Assembly: GCF_905147045.1 (NCBI RefSeq)
Contig: NC_065897.1
Span: 8,137,001-8,201,000 of the forward strand
DNA: 64,000 nucleotides
DNA from: Nymphalis io
Taxonomy: Eukaryota > Arthropoda > Insecta > Lepidoptera > Nymphalidae
Reading direction: 5' to 3'
Position 1 is the stretch's first letter; each line of letters starts with the position of its first letter. The notes beneath the pieces were generated by a model. That model had not been told where the DNA came from. It searched no databases and was given only the letters and a program-made list of their open reading frames with translations. The position numbers were made by a program, and so were the translations under genes. Shown piece after piece: positions 36,401 to 51,400 of the stretch.

Positions 36401-39400
36401 TTTATTAGTTTTTAAAGTACAAATTAGGCGTTAGATGATAAAGTTTCTTGTTTAATTATAAGACTACGCAAGGGCAAAGATTATTACTGCACTTCAATTA
36501 CAAGAGCTTGTTTACTTATCGATGCAAAATGGATAAAAAATTACAAGTGTTTGTCCATTGAGCTGCATTCATATTTAATATAATTTATAATTTTCATTTA
36601 ACCGAATAACAATATCTTTAAAACGCGTATGAGAAATGTTTCAAGTATATGTTTTTTAACTATGATCTGTGGATTTTTTTATATCCTTCAGTATATATTA
36701 TTCGCTTGTCAACGAATATTATGTCTATAAGTTGAGAATTAGGCATTGAATTGGTTTGTCGTTGCCTATTTAAATGTAGATAATATAAAGTGAAACTGTA
36801 CATAATATAATTAAAATATGCGACACGCTAACCGGTCAATCCTGAACAGTTTTAATATTGCGTCACAGAGGACTTGCAGTAATTGTAAATGGTCTTTGAC
36901 TCTTACTCTTGTCAGTGAGATTTTCACTTTTTTTCTACTACCAAAGTTTGTTTGTTCATAATATCAACACAAGTACCTTATCAAAGATATGTTTGCCGAC
37001 GTGCGAGTCGACCGCGCTCAGCGGGTCGTCGAGGAAGTAATTGTCTGCGTCGTAGTACACCGCTCTGGCCAGCGACACTCTCTGCTTCTGACCGCCCGAC
37101 AGATTAATTCCTGAAAGTATAAAACATTTCACATACTTTGTTATTACAAAATACAATTTGTATTATATTGTGAAATATCTCATTAAAAACAGTATACAGT
37201 CAATCGTCATCTTGAATGATGAAAAAATGAAATTTATATTTTTACATTATATCATATAACCATTGAATCTGTGATCTTTAATGCACTGATCACGTATAAA
37301 CGATTCAGTTAAATAATTTTATAAAATCCGTTACATAGCTACGCAAGCTATGATTATGCATCTTCAGCACTTTACGCGAATATGAAAAACTGTAGACAAG
37401 TACTCGTATAAACGATCCGGATAAGTCTGTACCTTTGGTCATTAAAAAATTCACTTGATAAATCCTTGACAAACATAATTATTTAAAGTTAAAACACATA
37501 TCATTAAAGAAGTCGCCTGGGATGCTCGGCAGATGTGAAACAACAATAAAAAAAAACAAATAAAATAAGCCTCGTCGCTGTCCCGTCCCTTTCGATGTCA
37601 GACCATACCATTAAGCCTCTTCGGGGTATAGGGATCAGGATAGGCCTAATCCCTATACCTCTCCGCCCGTCCTATTCCTAAAAGCACACTGCACGTTGTT
37701 TGGTTATTCAATTCTCATGTAAAACCCTCGCTTAATACTGGTCTAAATTACAAAGGTACATGGCAAATTTACAGGAAACGCTTAAAATTACATTGTTATT
37801 TATATTTAACGTAAGAATGAATTCTATGTCACAGATAAGTTAATATAATTTAATGTTAATTTTAGATTTGATGTATTTATTATAGTTTGCCAACGTAAGC
37901 CATAAAAACATCGTTTATTTGTTATTATCAAATAAAATATATTATTATATTATTAATTAAATGTATTATATTTTTCATTACAAATTATCTAAATAATTGT
38001 GAAAACCGCATCGATGTAAAGTAGCAAAAAAGGCAATTAACGACGATAATTCATAGTATTAGAGCATGTCTACAACTTAGCAAATATATTGATAAAATAC
38101 ATGTGAACGATAACGGGATACGCGAAACATATGTCATACAAGCGCCAATGGTGGTCGTACGTTTAAATCTGATACCGGATCCGATGCATTGCTTGCAACT
38201 AAATAGAAAAAGAACAAGAAAAGGATGATACTAATTTAAAACGAATTTAGAAATATGAAAACAAAACTATAATTAAAAAATATCACTTTCATGTATTTAG
38301 GATAAAACGGTAAACAAAACGTAACAGAGTCGTAAGAAAACTGATTCTTGTTTCACCTTTTTCTCCAATTTCCGTTTGATCACCTCCGGGCAAAACATCG
38401 AAGTCCGGTTTGAGTGCACACACGTTGATCACGTTGTTGTACTTGCTCTTATCGAGTGACTTGCCGAAAATAATATTGTCTTGCAGGGTCGCATTTTGAA
38501 TCCACGCCTGTTGCGACACATATGCTATATTACCTGTACGAAACAAAATATTTAATTTAATTAGCAGCTTACAACTAAACCACAACAAAAACGAAATAAT
38601 TTATACATATTCAAATCGTTAATGTAATATGGTCGAGTAAAAAGCATACGTTTTTCACAATAATTCATGAGAGCAGTGACTATTGACGGCATGTCTTCAA
38701 CGCGCTGTCGACAGTGAAATCAATGGATATGTCTTGTGCCTGTAATTACAATGGCTCACTTATCAACTCAGTAATACACAAATCTAAGTTTTGTTGTGTA
38801 ATAGCTGATGACTGGACGATATACCCATCGGTACTTAACTGATGGACTAAAAGTCCAGTTAATTTCAATCCGTCTGTTTTAGCCCAAATAAAAATATATT
38901 TTCTGTAGCGCTGTTAATTATAAATAATTTAAATAAAGTTAATTGTGTACCAGTAGTGTTAACACGTCCAGAGATCTTGTTCATTTCACCCAGCAGCGCG
39001 GAGAGCAGCGAGCTCTTTCCGGAGCCCACGGTGCCCACCACGGCCACGAGGTTCCCGCTCGGGATGTGTACATTGATGTTCTTCAGCACGGGCTCGGAGT
39101 CGTCGCCCCACGTGAAGTGACCGTTCTCGATCACCAGGGGGTTCGCTGACGATTGAATAGTACGTTTCATTTGACATCATAAGCGTTGGTACTGGTAAAT
39201 ATTGCAAGACATCACTTTCAGCTAATCGTACTTACGTTCTTTCGGGTCGTGTTCCACGGAGCTTACGTTCAGTTCATCGCAGTTCATGAATTTATTTAAT
39301 CGTTTAATACCCACAGATGTCTACAACATAAATAAGCAGCTATAAATCGAATTTATTGTCACATTTTCTAAACAACGGAGGGAAAAAATGCTACGATTGA

Positions 39401-42400
39401 TCGATCTCAATAAATTGGTCACGGTCACATATTTCACATACATTTTCATGTTCTGGATTTTTTGGTCGTTTATTAGAATATTGATTAAGAGTAGTTTTTT
39501 CCTCCGTTGAATTATATAAATCTAAAAAATCCATTCACCGGACATGCGTTAGAATTAAGTGAAAATTAAACATTAATGAAACTAACAATGTGAATTTTGA
39601 ACGTCTACATATTTTCGACTATTGTTAACATGAACTTACTTGTACTACATTTGATATAACATTAGGCAGCATTGATAGTGGAAAACGTAGTATGTTGAAA
39701 AGAGACAACGCAACGAAAGCGCGTTTAGAGTCCAGAACTTCCTTATCATTCACCAGAACAAAGCACCCAAATGACATCAGCGACACCTACGACCATTCCA
39801 GGAAATAAAGAGGATTAAAATACCTATCATGGTTGTGTTATGTGAACTGCTGCAAGTTAAGTTACTATAAATATTGAATAAATTTACAATAGTCTCGATA
39901 TGAAAGCACGAAGCTCGATTTACTATAACTTGAATAGCAGCCGTGTATGAAACTTAGTCTCAGCCGTGAATGTTAGAAATGACATGGCCGTGTCGCAGTT
40001 TGGACACTACGCCAAAAGTACAAGAAAATAAGTTTTTGTTATATAGCTAATACCGGAGAGATTCGTTTAGTGTAAATTAAACTTCGCTATATTTTACCTT
40101 TTTACGAATTAATAATAATAAAATTAAAATAAATAATTTAATTCATTAAATTCGTTCAGACTTTTGGGCATTGTGTTACAATAAATAGCTTTCACATTTG
40201 TAATGTTACGTAATATTATTATGTTGTATAAAGTCTGTCACTTGGCAAGACATTTATATTCGTCATCATAACGCTCATAGCATTCTTGCAATTATTTTTC
40301 TTATATTGATAACGAATAATATTCGTTTCAATATAATACAGTTTCGCCACTAAGCTCAACTACATTCAAAGTTTAATGAGTGAATGTTAGTATGACTTAT
40401 TCCAAATAGAACCACAGCCTCTTATAAGCTAGGAAGATTTACGTTTGAGGTTCTACCTCTATTATCGAGACGATGATGAGTGGGAGCAAGCCTAAAGGCA
40501 AATGCATAATATAGAACAGAGACATCGACACGAATATCTTATCAGGTCGCAGAATATGGTTGTCGGAGTCAGATATCACATAAGTGAAGAAAGTTAGGAA
40601 CGTTACCTTAAAAAAAAAATTAACATACATTTTTTAGTTTCAAATTATATTATTTTTGTTCCTGAAATGTAAAAACCATAATAAAATATATTAAATAATT
40701 GATTAAATGAATTTTGAAATATTATAAAATGTAACATTCGAATGTTAAAACCACCAAAAAGTTACAAAACCGGCTTTTAAAGCACCTTAAAAATCGGTCA
40801 ATAACCTAAAAAGTACCAAGGTGTCATACAGAGTAACTTAAAAAAAAAACTAATAAAAAAACATTAAAAAAAATATCGATGTTTTCGAATTGTCAATTCC
40901 AAATAGAGAAGATTTACAAAATGTCATTCATTGTTGGTAACTTCAACCTTGGGGTTGTGCAACAATGGCCTTATATCGGTAGTTACCAGATTGTTGAAAA
41001 TTAAATTTCAAACAAAGTATACGTAAAAGATTAAATGATTTTGTTCCTATTGATCATTCAAATACGACAAAGAACGAGGTATATTTGTTAAAAATAGGTT
41101 CATATTAAAAACTTTAAATTAAAAAAACTATCATAACGGTATAGTAAATATTAAACAGGTATACATGAATACTAATGTATTAACTTCGATCGTATCTAGC
41201 ATAGATATAATTATATTATATATATAGAGGTATCTAATGAGATAAAGCGTATATAAACATATATTATAATCTTAGCGAAAAGTAGAACGTACAAACAAAG
41301 ATACACAATTTCGCATCTATTTACTAAAATATAATTTTATTTATTGTATCGTCAATAAATGTATAATACCTACTACGTCCTTTGTATAAAAACTGATTTT
41401 CAAAAATTAAAGTATTGATTAACTTTGTTCGTAATGATAAAATTAAATTTTGTAAAACTATTATTTTTTTTTGTGTGGAAAAACTAACGTTGATCGCAGA
41501 TTTAAATCCCTTGTGCGTTCATCGGTCTTAGTCTGTTTTTATTATTTAAATCATGGTGGACGTTGAAGAGCAAAACTATTAAGACTTTAATAACCAATCA
41601 ATTAAAAAGGAGTAGTTTTATGGTCGACACCTATGTTTTTTTTTCCTGAACAGAACAAGATTTTGTTCGCAAAACAGTGAACAAGATACCAAAGTAATTT
41701 AATATCAATGTTCTATTTAGTCGGAAATAGTCTTCATCCACATCTAAATGAGTTCTTTAGAGGTTAAGTGTTCTTAAAAGTATTTACAGGCAAAACAGTG
41801 CCACATTGGACAACTTAATTTTTTTTTAAATAGATAATGGTTAATATGAAATATTTATGGATTCAATGTGAATTTGGGGCTAAGCTTTCTCTCTAAACAC
41901 GTTTTAGCTTAGAACGATAACTCTATATAAAAAAAATATCAACGACTAGCGTTGTCTAGTGTAATTGCGTTATATAAAGGATAAAAGGTATGTTGGGGCC
42001 GAATTCTACTAATCTTTAACGATTACGAACTTTGACTATTCTATAATTATTCGGATCGTAACCGAACCGATACGATGTTAACATATACAGTTATGTCGAA
42101 GCATTAATTGTTAAATTTTATACAAATAGTCGATAATTAAAGAATAGGATACACGGCAACGATCATGCCTCGATTCGATTGCGATAATGACAATTTGTTA
42201 GCAGAATGGTGCCCTATGTCAATGAGGCGGACGATCGTCACATCGTATAGCCTATTTAATGGCAGGCGGGGCAAAGATAATTAAACAACATTTGACCTTG
42301 AATGGACATCAATTAATTATGTATGGTATTCATTATGAATTAAAATATGAAAAAATTGAATAAAAGTACATAGTTGAATGTTTAAGAATTGTCTGTAGCG

Positions 42401-45400
42401 CATAACATAGCATAGTGAAAGAACTAGATTATTCTCAGAAATAAAACGAGATTTCGATGAAATTAATGTATTATTTACAATCATAAAATCCTTGTATTAT
42501 AATTTAGCGCGCAATGTTCGTAAGATAATTTTAAAGTCTATCCCTTTCCCGCCGTAAAGAGTATCTGTCATTGTTCTTGTTTACAGATTAAAAATATAGA
42601 ATATTATTGTTTAAACAAAATTTAATTATAATACGTATTAATTATTAATTATAATAGTATTCTTTGCAATCATAAAATCCTTGTATTATAATTTAGCGCG
42701 CAATGTTCGTAAGATAATTTTAAAGTCTATCCCTTTCCCGCCGTAAAGAGTATCTGTCATTGTTCTTGTTTACAGATTAAAAATGTAGAATATTATTGTT
42801 TAAACAAAATTTAATTATAATACGTATTACGTTTAATATTATATATTACAATTTTATTGACTCTTATAATAGCTATTAACAAATCGCAAGGAATATGTAA
42901 ATCTATGGTTCGGTTATCTTTATTCCTCTTGCTATTATACTACAAACAAAAAATACAAACAACAGTCATTGCCTTAATAAAATACAGAAGACTCTTGGAT
43001 AAATATAAAATTAAAATGATAATCATCGACAGATAATTTCAAAAGGACGGCGTACTATAATCGTTATCAATTAAATAATTATTTGTATTGTTTATTGACG
43101 TTAAATAACGGTATTAATGTTATCTTGATATATTTACACGGCGATTATTGCATTGATTTCAAGCAATCAATCCAAATAATCTACTCGATATATTTACTAA
43201 TGCGATAAGTCATTATATGGACATTATCTATTGTTGCGAAAGAAAAGACAGTCCAGTGATAGAACAGATACATCACGTGTATCTAAACCGAATATTGCAC
43301 ATATAAATATATTTATTTGCTCGTTTATATCTTATAATATTCGCGCTAACATCAGTGTCCAATAGACCACGCCAATATGAAAGCATATTTCGGCCTAAGA
43401 TAATCAATTTATTGAGAAAGGACTTATACTAATATTATAAATGGGAAAGTAACTCTCGTCTGTCTGTTATGCATTCACGGCAAAGCCACCGAACCGATTT
43501 TGATGAAATTTGGTACGAAACAAGCTTGGATCCCAAGAAAGGATATATATGCTAACGACAATCAGCTGGCGAATCGCATTAAACGTAAACGCGGGTGAAA
43601 TCGCATTAACAGCGATGCATTATGCAAACGTTGAAATAAATCAAAAAACAGAATATAAAAACTGAAATGAATATTATAGTTAAAATTATTAGAGATCTTA
43701 AAGATGCTCGTGAAAAATATAAAATGAATGTTTTTTCCCTGTGCTCTAACACTCGTTCACCTTGATACAACCATGCTATTATGTCGTATTTATTTTAATA
43801 TTACATTCGTGTTTACCAGCCTATTTGATAAGGCTTTAATTTGTTTGTATTTAAGTGGTGATATTAAAAATAACTCTTCTTCTTGAAGAGGCTTGGAGCT
43901 CATTCCAGCACGCTGTTTAAGTGTGGGTTCGTTACAAGCAAGCAAATCACACATGCGTGTTTGGACTTTAGAGTACGAGCTGATTTATAAAGTCAAATTG
44001 AGAGCTTAGAAGATAAAGTGGTACTCGACTGGATTCAAGCCATCGGGCCTGTTCTATACGTACGTCATTATTCAAAATAACAATGTAAAGACTTCATTTA
44101 CAATTCAAAAGAACATTATAACGTTTTTTGGTATTATCTTATGATGAAATCGACAATTTTAATATAAATTTAAATAAAAACAACAAAATTACATTTAGCT
44201 GTATAGTGTAAAAACCGTTAAAACGTCCATAATACATATTCATGAATGTTTTTCAAACTAAAATAATAAAACTAAACAAAATAAATAATATTATCATTCC
44301 TTTGTATAATTTACAAATCCTATTGAAATTTACTGTGTATTAGTAACTTTGATAAAAATTGTACTAAAATATAATAACCCTAATATGCAGGGAACTAGAA
44401 TACTTATGTTTTAATTAAATATTACATTTAATTTAATATATAATGGTGACATATTTGTTATGAGAAACATTTCATAATTTCTATTATCTTAATACTTTAC
44501 GTAAAATAATATAGATTTCTTTAACGTTATAAACATAACTAGTTTCCGCCAGAGGCTTTACTCGCGTGTGAGAGGGCAGGTGGCAGTTAATATATGTTCT
44601 TTTCTGATCCCCTGACAATGTGTATGCAAAATTTCATAATGATAGGTTTATTATTATAGGAAAGCGTAACAAACAAACAAATTCACTTTTTCATTTACAA
44701 TATAAAATTCCGGTGTTCGTAATTTTATTCATACTAAACGACTTGACCGATAATATTTTTTCTATTTTTTAAAGGTTCTCTTTAATGTTTCTGGATATCA
44801 CACATAAAAATATCATATATTACAATTATCAGCATTGCAACATTAATAATTTTTTAATCAATATTTTTATTTAAGCACCATTATTACCATTACTAACTTT
44901 ACTCGTGCGTTGTCGGGGCGGATAGCTAGTAATATATCAATTTTAACTATGTATTATTACTGCAGTGTATAAAACACTGTTGATTTTTCGTATTGCTTAT
45001 CAGACTACTTGAAACTTGTGTTTATCTTGTAAACATTTCTTGATATAACATTACATTTATGTAGGCTAAATTTTTATTACATATAATTAGAATCGCTATT
45101 TATAATAAACGAAATATATCTTTAGTAAAAATTTTAATACTTGAGGCAAATTATAAAAGAAAACACGTAATGAAAGTTACGTGGTAGACGCTTTGAATCT
45201 ATTGAGAAAATCGACAAGAAAATCAGCAATTACTTTACATTTATAAAATGAATCGGTGTACTTATAAATACATACATACATTTTATAATCCTGTTTTTTT
45301 TTTATTTCAAGTACCTACTTGTTGATAGCACGATTTATTGTTTTCCCGCATTTTTTATAATGTAACCATTTCATCATTAATTGTAACTGGAGTTTATAAA

Positions 45401-48400
45401 TAGTAATATATTTATGTTTTTTTTATTATATTGCAGTTTATTATTATAGCAAAGTGCAATATCAAATATATAATATAAAATAAAACATATTTTTTGCTAA
45501 AATCTATTGAAATATTTACTTAATAAGTATTTATTCGCATAAATTATGATTATAGGTAGACCTAATGCCAATTCTCTTCCAGTCAACTCTCACGTTTAAC
45601 AGAGAATATATGGTTTAATAATATTGCTTACAATTAATAATGTATTTAAACATATTGCGAAAAAAATAATTAATTCAGGCTTAACGTTAAGCCGAGATGG
45701 CCCAGTGGTAAGAACGCGTGAATCTTAACCGATGATCGTAGGTTCAAACCCGGGCAAGCACCACTGAATATTCATGTGCTTAATTTGTGTTTATAATTCA
45801 TCTCGTGCTTGACTGTGAAGGAAAACATCGTGAGGAAACCTGCATGTGTATAATTTCATTGAAATTCTGCCACATGTGTATTCTACCAACCCGCATTGGA
45901 GCAGCGTGGTGGAATAAGCTCCAAATCTTCTCCTCAAAATGGAGAGGAGGCCTTAGCCCAGCAGTGGGACATTAACAGGCTGTTACTCTTAACGTTAACT
46001 TGTATTTATATTTTTTGACAAATAAAGATACCCTCGTATACATTTGTGTGAAACAAAATAAATCCAAATAGACCGTAAATAGTCATAGTCTCGGTGTAGT
46101 TACAATATGTATTACAATTATTTTGAAAACGTTGATTAGGGGACTTTTGAGAATTTGTCTTAAATATTATAATAATAATATAATTATAAGGAAAACTTTC
46201 GTAAAACTTAAAATATTCAACACGCTTCAATTTACAAATTTGTGCATGTGTCCAATTTCATCGAAATTCTGCCACATGTGTATTCTACTAACCCGAATTG
46301 GAGCAGCGTGGTGGAATAAGCTCCAAACCTTCTCATCAAAAAGGGAGAGGAGGCCTTAGCCCAGCAGTGGGACATTTACAGGCTGTTTCGGATACTAGTA
46401 TCAGTAGTGGTAAGTAATGAAATCGTAAAGAAATCTCTTATTTTAGCTCTTTTCTTAAATTATTTTAAAAATACCAAGTACAATAATATATATGTGGCAG
46501 AATTTCAGTGAAATTAGACACATGCAGGTTTCCTCACGATGTTTTCCTTCACCGAAAAGCACGAGATGAATTATAAACGGAACTAGTATCCGACGGATTA
46601 TCGATTGAATAGTTAAGATGTGAAAGGGTAACAAACTTATAAATAAACATACAAACTTTGGTTCATATAATATTTGTAAAGATATACATATGACAATATA
46701 ATACGATCAAACAAAAGGGTTAAGCTGTTTCTTTTGTTCTCCTGTAAAGTTAGTATATTTATATTGTTGCGCATTTATTTTCCTGAGTATATTGATTATA
46801 TTGTATAAGACAAAATATGGGTGTAATTTCTTGACAATTCTCCAGTAGACATTTTTTTCAATATCCAGGATATAAAATATATTGAAGTCGAGTTTAATAA
46901 AAATCTACCGAGTTTTGTGCAATGCGGTCTGAGACCATCTTACCATCAATTTAATAATCATTATATTATTAAAAATAAAAAAAAGTTGTATAATGCTTAT
47001 AGTCAACCGTCCACTCATCAGACATTATACCGCAAAACAGCAGTACTTGGTATCGTTGTGATCCGTTTTGAAGCGTGCGTGAGCCATTGTAATTACAGGC
47101 ACAAGGGACATCTTACTTCCCAAGGTTGGACGCGCATTGGCGATAAAAGCGTTAGCGCGATTGACCACTCGCCATCAGGTGGCTCATATGCTCGTCCGCC
47201 TATTTTATAAAAAAAAGTCGATAATATTGTATAACTATATACTACATGTAACTTACCAAAAAAGGTGCGCAAGACCATATAAATGACGTGGCAGAGTTTA
47301 AATAGGCGGTTTGTTTTAAGACTTTCATCTCTTCATTCCTTATTTTTAATATTTGATCTTCGAAACTAGGCTCCCAGGCATACATTTTAAGTACCTAAAA
47401 GAATAATAAGTTATTTAAACGTTATAAACATAAGGTGTGAGGTTAAGTTTGTATTATTATTGTCATCGTTGTTTTGTATTATAGAAGATTATATTGGTTG
47501 TGATACACACGCCTGCAAACTACGGCATGCTGGCTACGTGTGTTAGCTTTCTCGTCAGTTAATATCAGTTGAAGACCATACATTTGCTTGCATCCATATG
47601 CGATCTATTACCAAATCGTACGAAATGTTTTGCATGCGTGTAGCTGGCATTTAAATCTCACGTGCTTGCCTTGCTATCTACTAACATGCTTCGTATCAGC
47701 ATGCTAGTAGGGCAATTACCTAGCATTATTTGGCATGGTTTTATGCGTGCGACAGACAATGTTAGCTGTTAACTCTTGAAATAGCTTGCTTAGCTTAATA
47801 TTTATAGATTACATAATATTTTAACGAAAGTTGTTCTTATAAAACTTGTTTTAAAGCATATTGTAAATTAAATTTTCGAATAAGATGTAAAATTTTCATT
47901 ATTATTATTATATATTTCACCGCCTTATAGATATAGTACAGATACAAGCAAAGATAACCGATGATAACGCACCGAACCTTGAAAATTAGTTTCGTATCGT
48001 TTACAGTAATATTTCAAATATATGTAATCAGTGAATGCAGAGACTGTTTAAATAAGTTATATTATACTAGAAACAAGTTTAATGTTCATGCTCAATTATA
48101 CTTTTATTTAAGTTATTACATATTACAAAAATTACATTAAAAAAAAATAGAATAAAACCTTTTTTTTTTTGCACGACCTGACAGGTAAAAATCTGAAGAT
48201 TTGCAGCCTTATAAACTAGCCACCAATGTAACGCGACATTTCAATACCATAGACATAAATTAACACAAATAAAATAAAATGAATATAATTCAGTTGAATT
48301 TGTATCCGTTTATTCGCCGATGGCCATTATCAGAGCCATTGGCCTGGTTTTAGTTGAAATGAAAACGTTAAAGCTGCTATAGCTTTAGAGTTGAAAATAT

Positions 48401-51400
48401 ATACAATATAGTGATGTAATCTACAATCTTCATTTTTATCATCCGATTGAGTGATAAAAATCTCTAAGCAAAACAAGCTAAACAATTATTTTAATATGTG
48501 TATAATTTTCGCAACATATAATTATATTGCATAATAAAAACGATCTTACCTTGATACCATTCAAAACTTCATTCATTAGCTTGACTCTTTCATCTTTGTA
48601 TTTCATTTGTCTTATCTGTAAAGTTTTGACCCTGTTCGCAATCAACCCGTTAACGGGTATAAGTACTATCATCACCGCTAAACCAGCTAATACAGAGGGG
48701 CCTAAAATGCCCCAGAGGAAGTACAGAGCCAATGCGATTTGGAGAGGAGCCGACCATATCATATTCAAGTAGGCTGTCAGCTCGACGAACCTAAAATATA
48801 TAGTAATCATCGTATATTTGGTAACGAGCAGAAGTAACTCCGTGGTTACCACATCTAAGTATAATGGATGTCGTTTAACGGTTGAAAATGCAAGTCATTC
48901 TAATCTTAAACCGCTGGATATATGAACTTAAACCAATCATGTCGATGTGTGCCAATGATCAATCATTTGACAAACCAATCAATTAGCACGGCAATATTTT
49001 TAACAAGATATCTTTGAATGTAGGATCATAGATATAGTTTTTGAATGAAAATGCTAAATAGAGGAGAGTGTTGAATTTCATTAAGGCTTTTGGATCTGAG
49101 ACATTTATGAATACCTATAATATATTGCTAGAGTACTTTTCTAATTTAACAATAATACATTTATCATAATTTCACAATATAACGAGTATTGTGTAATAAT
49201 AGACGTCACCGTGTCATGCGAAACCGTGGACCGAGACGGTTATGACAATTGACAATATCATTAGTAGAAAAGACCAAAATTTACAGAAATGGCATTCACA
49301 CAGACGAATTTAAAACTTAACTTTACTTATTTCATTGTTAAATACGCAATAAATTTGTTCGATATTATTTCGAAAATGGTCTTTCGACAGGTTTTCATAC
49401 AAGATTCTATATAAATTACAACTGACAAGTGGCTTTGGTATCTTTTATTATTATTTTTATTCGTTTGCCATTGTCGATAATCGACCTTGTCAATGCTATT
49501 TTGATATAAACTACAGTCTTGTCGTACTTTCGGCATGTTTTATTTACCTCTGCGCGTCAACAGACATGAGGTTGACAATTTCCCCGACCGTCGACTCTTT
49601 CCTAGCCGAGTTAGATATACGGAGCGATTTCCTGTAGATCGCGCTTGTGAGTGCTGTCCTTATTCTCATTCCCACGAGGTACATTCTTGTGAAATAATGT
49701 GCAAGTAACATCGTCTGTGCAGTCGCGCACGCGACCAGACCCAACGCATACAGATAGCCCTTCCACACGGCTTCTTTGCTTTCGACGAATCCTATAAGAA
49801 GTCTAAAACAAACGAACAAAAGAACATTTAAACACGCTCATATATATTAATTTTATTGTCTAAATAAATAATGAGTTATAGCTCTCCTTACTTGTGAATT
49901 GGTATTTTTATGTAACTTACAACTTACATTTGTTGGAATATAAGTTCTAATAACCGGATTTCACTCGGACCTTGACCTCTATGATCACGAAACATAAAGT
50001 CACAATTAAGTAATACCGATTATTATGATTGATGTTAACCTTTCAATATTTTTAACTTGTAGGTATATAATTTTATAATAGGTCTTTGAAAAATACTAAG
50101 CGTGACTCATCGTTATATATTAATGATAAGAACTAATAATACTATTTAAAGTTTAATTTATTTAATTGATATATCAAGTCACCGTTATAATTCAATTATC
50201 ATTACATAAGTGGTACTGAGCAGTCTTACTTGAGCAGCTGTGGCGATAGAAACATGAGTGTGTCGTTGATAAGTTTGAGAAGAGCTCCAAAGAGAAATTG
50301 ACCTCCAAAGGCGAGACACAGCGCGCCCAATATGGACGCCGGTTTCCGTTCTTTGTCGGGCTTGAAGTTTACGCTGGCTGATGTCTTACTATATGTTGCT
50401 TTTGGACCGCTCGCGCTAAGGAAAATTACTGAACTAGTATACATATTCTTTTCCTCTAATCATTCGAAACTGTTCACTATATTTACTTAAAATATTATTA
50501 TTTATTATATACATGATACACTGGCAAGATATTTATTATTATTGATTCTAATTCTAGGTTGACCGTGAATATTTATATAGTATACATACATTTCTTTTTT
50601 CTTCAATGTTCTCTCCCAAAACTTATCAAACCTTGGAACAACTTCCTTCGACGAGTCTTGAGGATTCAAAGCCCAAAGGTCATTTTCGGTCAAACTTCTT
50701 CGGAACCCGGTGAGAGCTAGCGGATCGAACCAACTGAAGGTTAAGCGGCTCGGGAAACCGGACGCACTTTCTGGGCATTGATTCTAAAACAGATATAAGA
50801 AAACAAGAAGTACTCTTTCAGTAAGAAACTTCTAGCAAACTATTAAATATTCGTAAATGCTTTACCTTTTCAAATTTGTAAGGCGAATCCCTCGGTGGTA
50901 AATCCGCGAAGCAATTTAGTATAAACATCACTATTATCAACGGATAGTATATCACATAGCTAACAAAATTATATTGTACATTCTCATCTTCAGTTAAATT
51001 ATAATGCAACAATATTTCAGATCTAAGCTGAGGTAGCCCCGCTAAAATTAAAAGCAACCAGAAGAAAAAGAGCACCCCCGAGGCTCTCATACCATACTTT
51101 CTATTGTAAAACAGTAATGTTGCCGATAAAATCTGAAAGATAAAAATTTAATAAATCCTGTGTTACTTTTTTAGCAAAATAAAATTTCAGTTTATATGAA
51201 TGAATCAAATGAGTCAATGAGATCTTAATAAAATATAAGCGACGAAGCTTACATCACGCGTACATATATAAAGTGATGACTAATAACTATTCAAGTATTT
51301 ATTTTAATATAAAAAACTACAAACAGTTTTAATGTTCTAATGGTTTTAAATAAAGATAATAACAGAAATACTTTTAAAATAAAAAAATATCTCGATTACG

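Larger units (their letters stand above)
40607..47256 (-). other. MRP intron 8 (6.6 kb, before the alternative exons)
   Basis: Very AT-rich. I found no extra copy of exon 9 (no FNILRFP-like sequence) and no nested gene. It holds the tandem duplication at 42478-42829, Helitron-like pieces at 43.4 and 44.5-44.9 kb, and a cluster of SINE copies at 45.7-46.6 kb. Confidence 0.5.

Noticed and set aside
45691..45765. Possible tRNA gene
   Set aside because: The box A/B sequences belong to a SINE head: the cloverleaf stems are incomplete, and SINE body, tail and target duplication follow.
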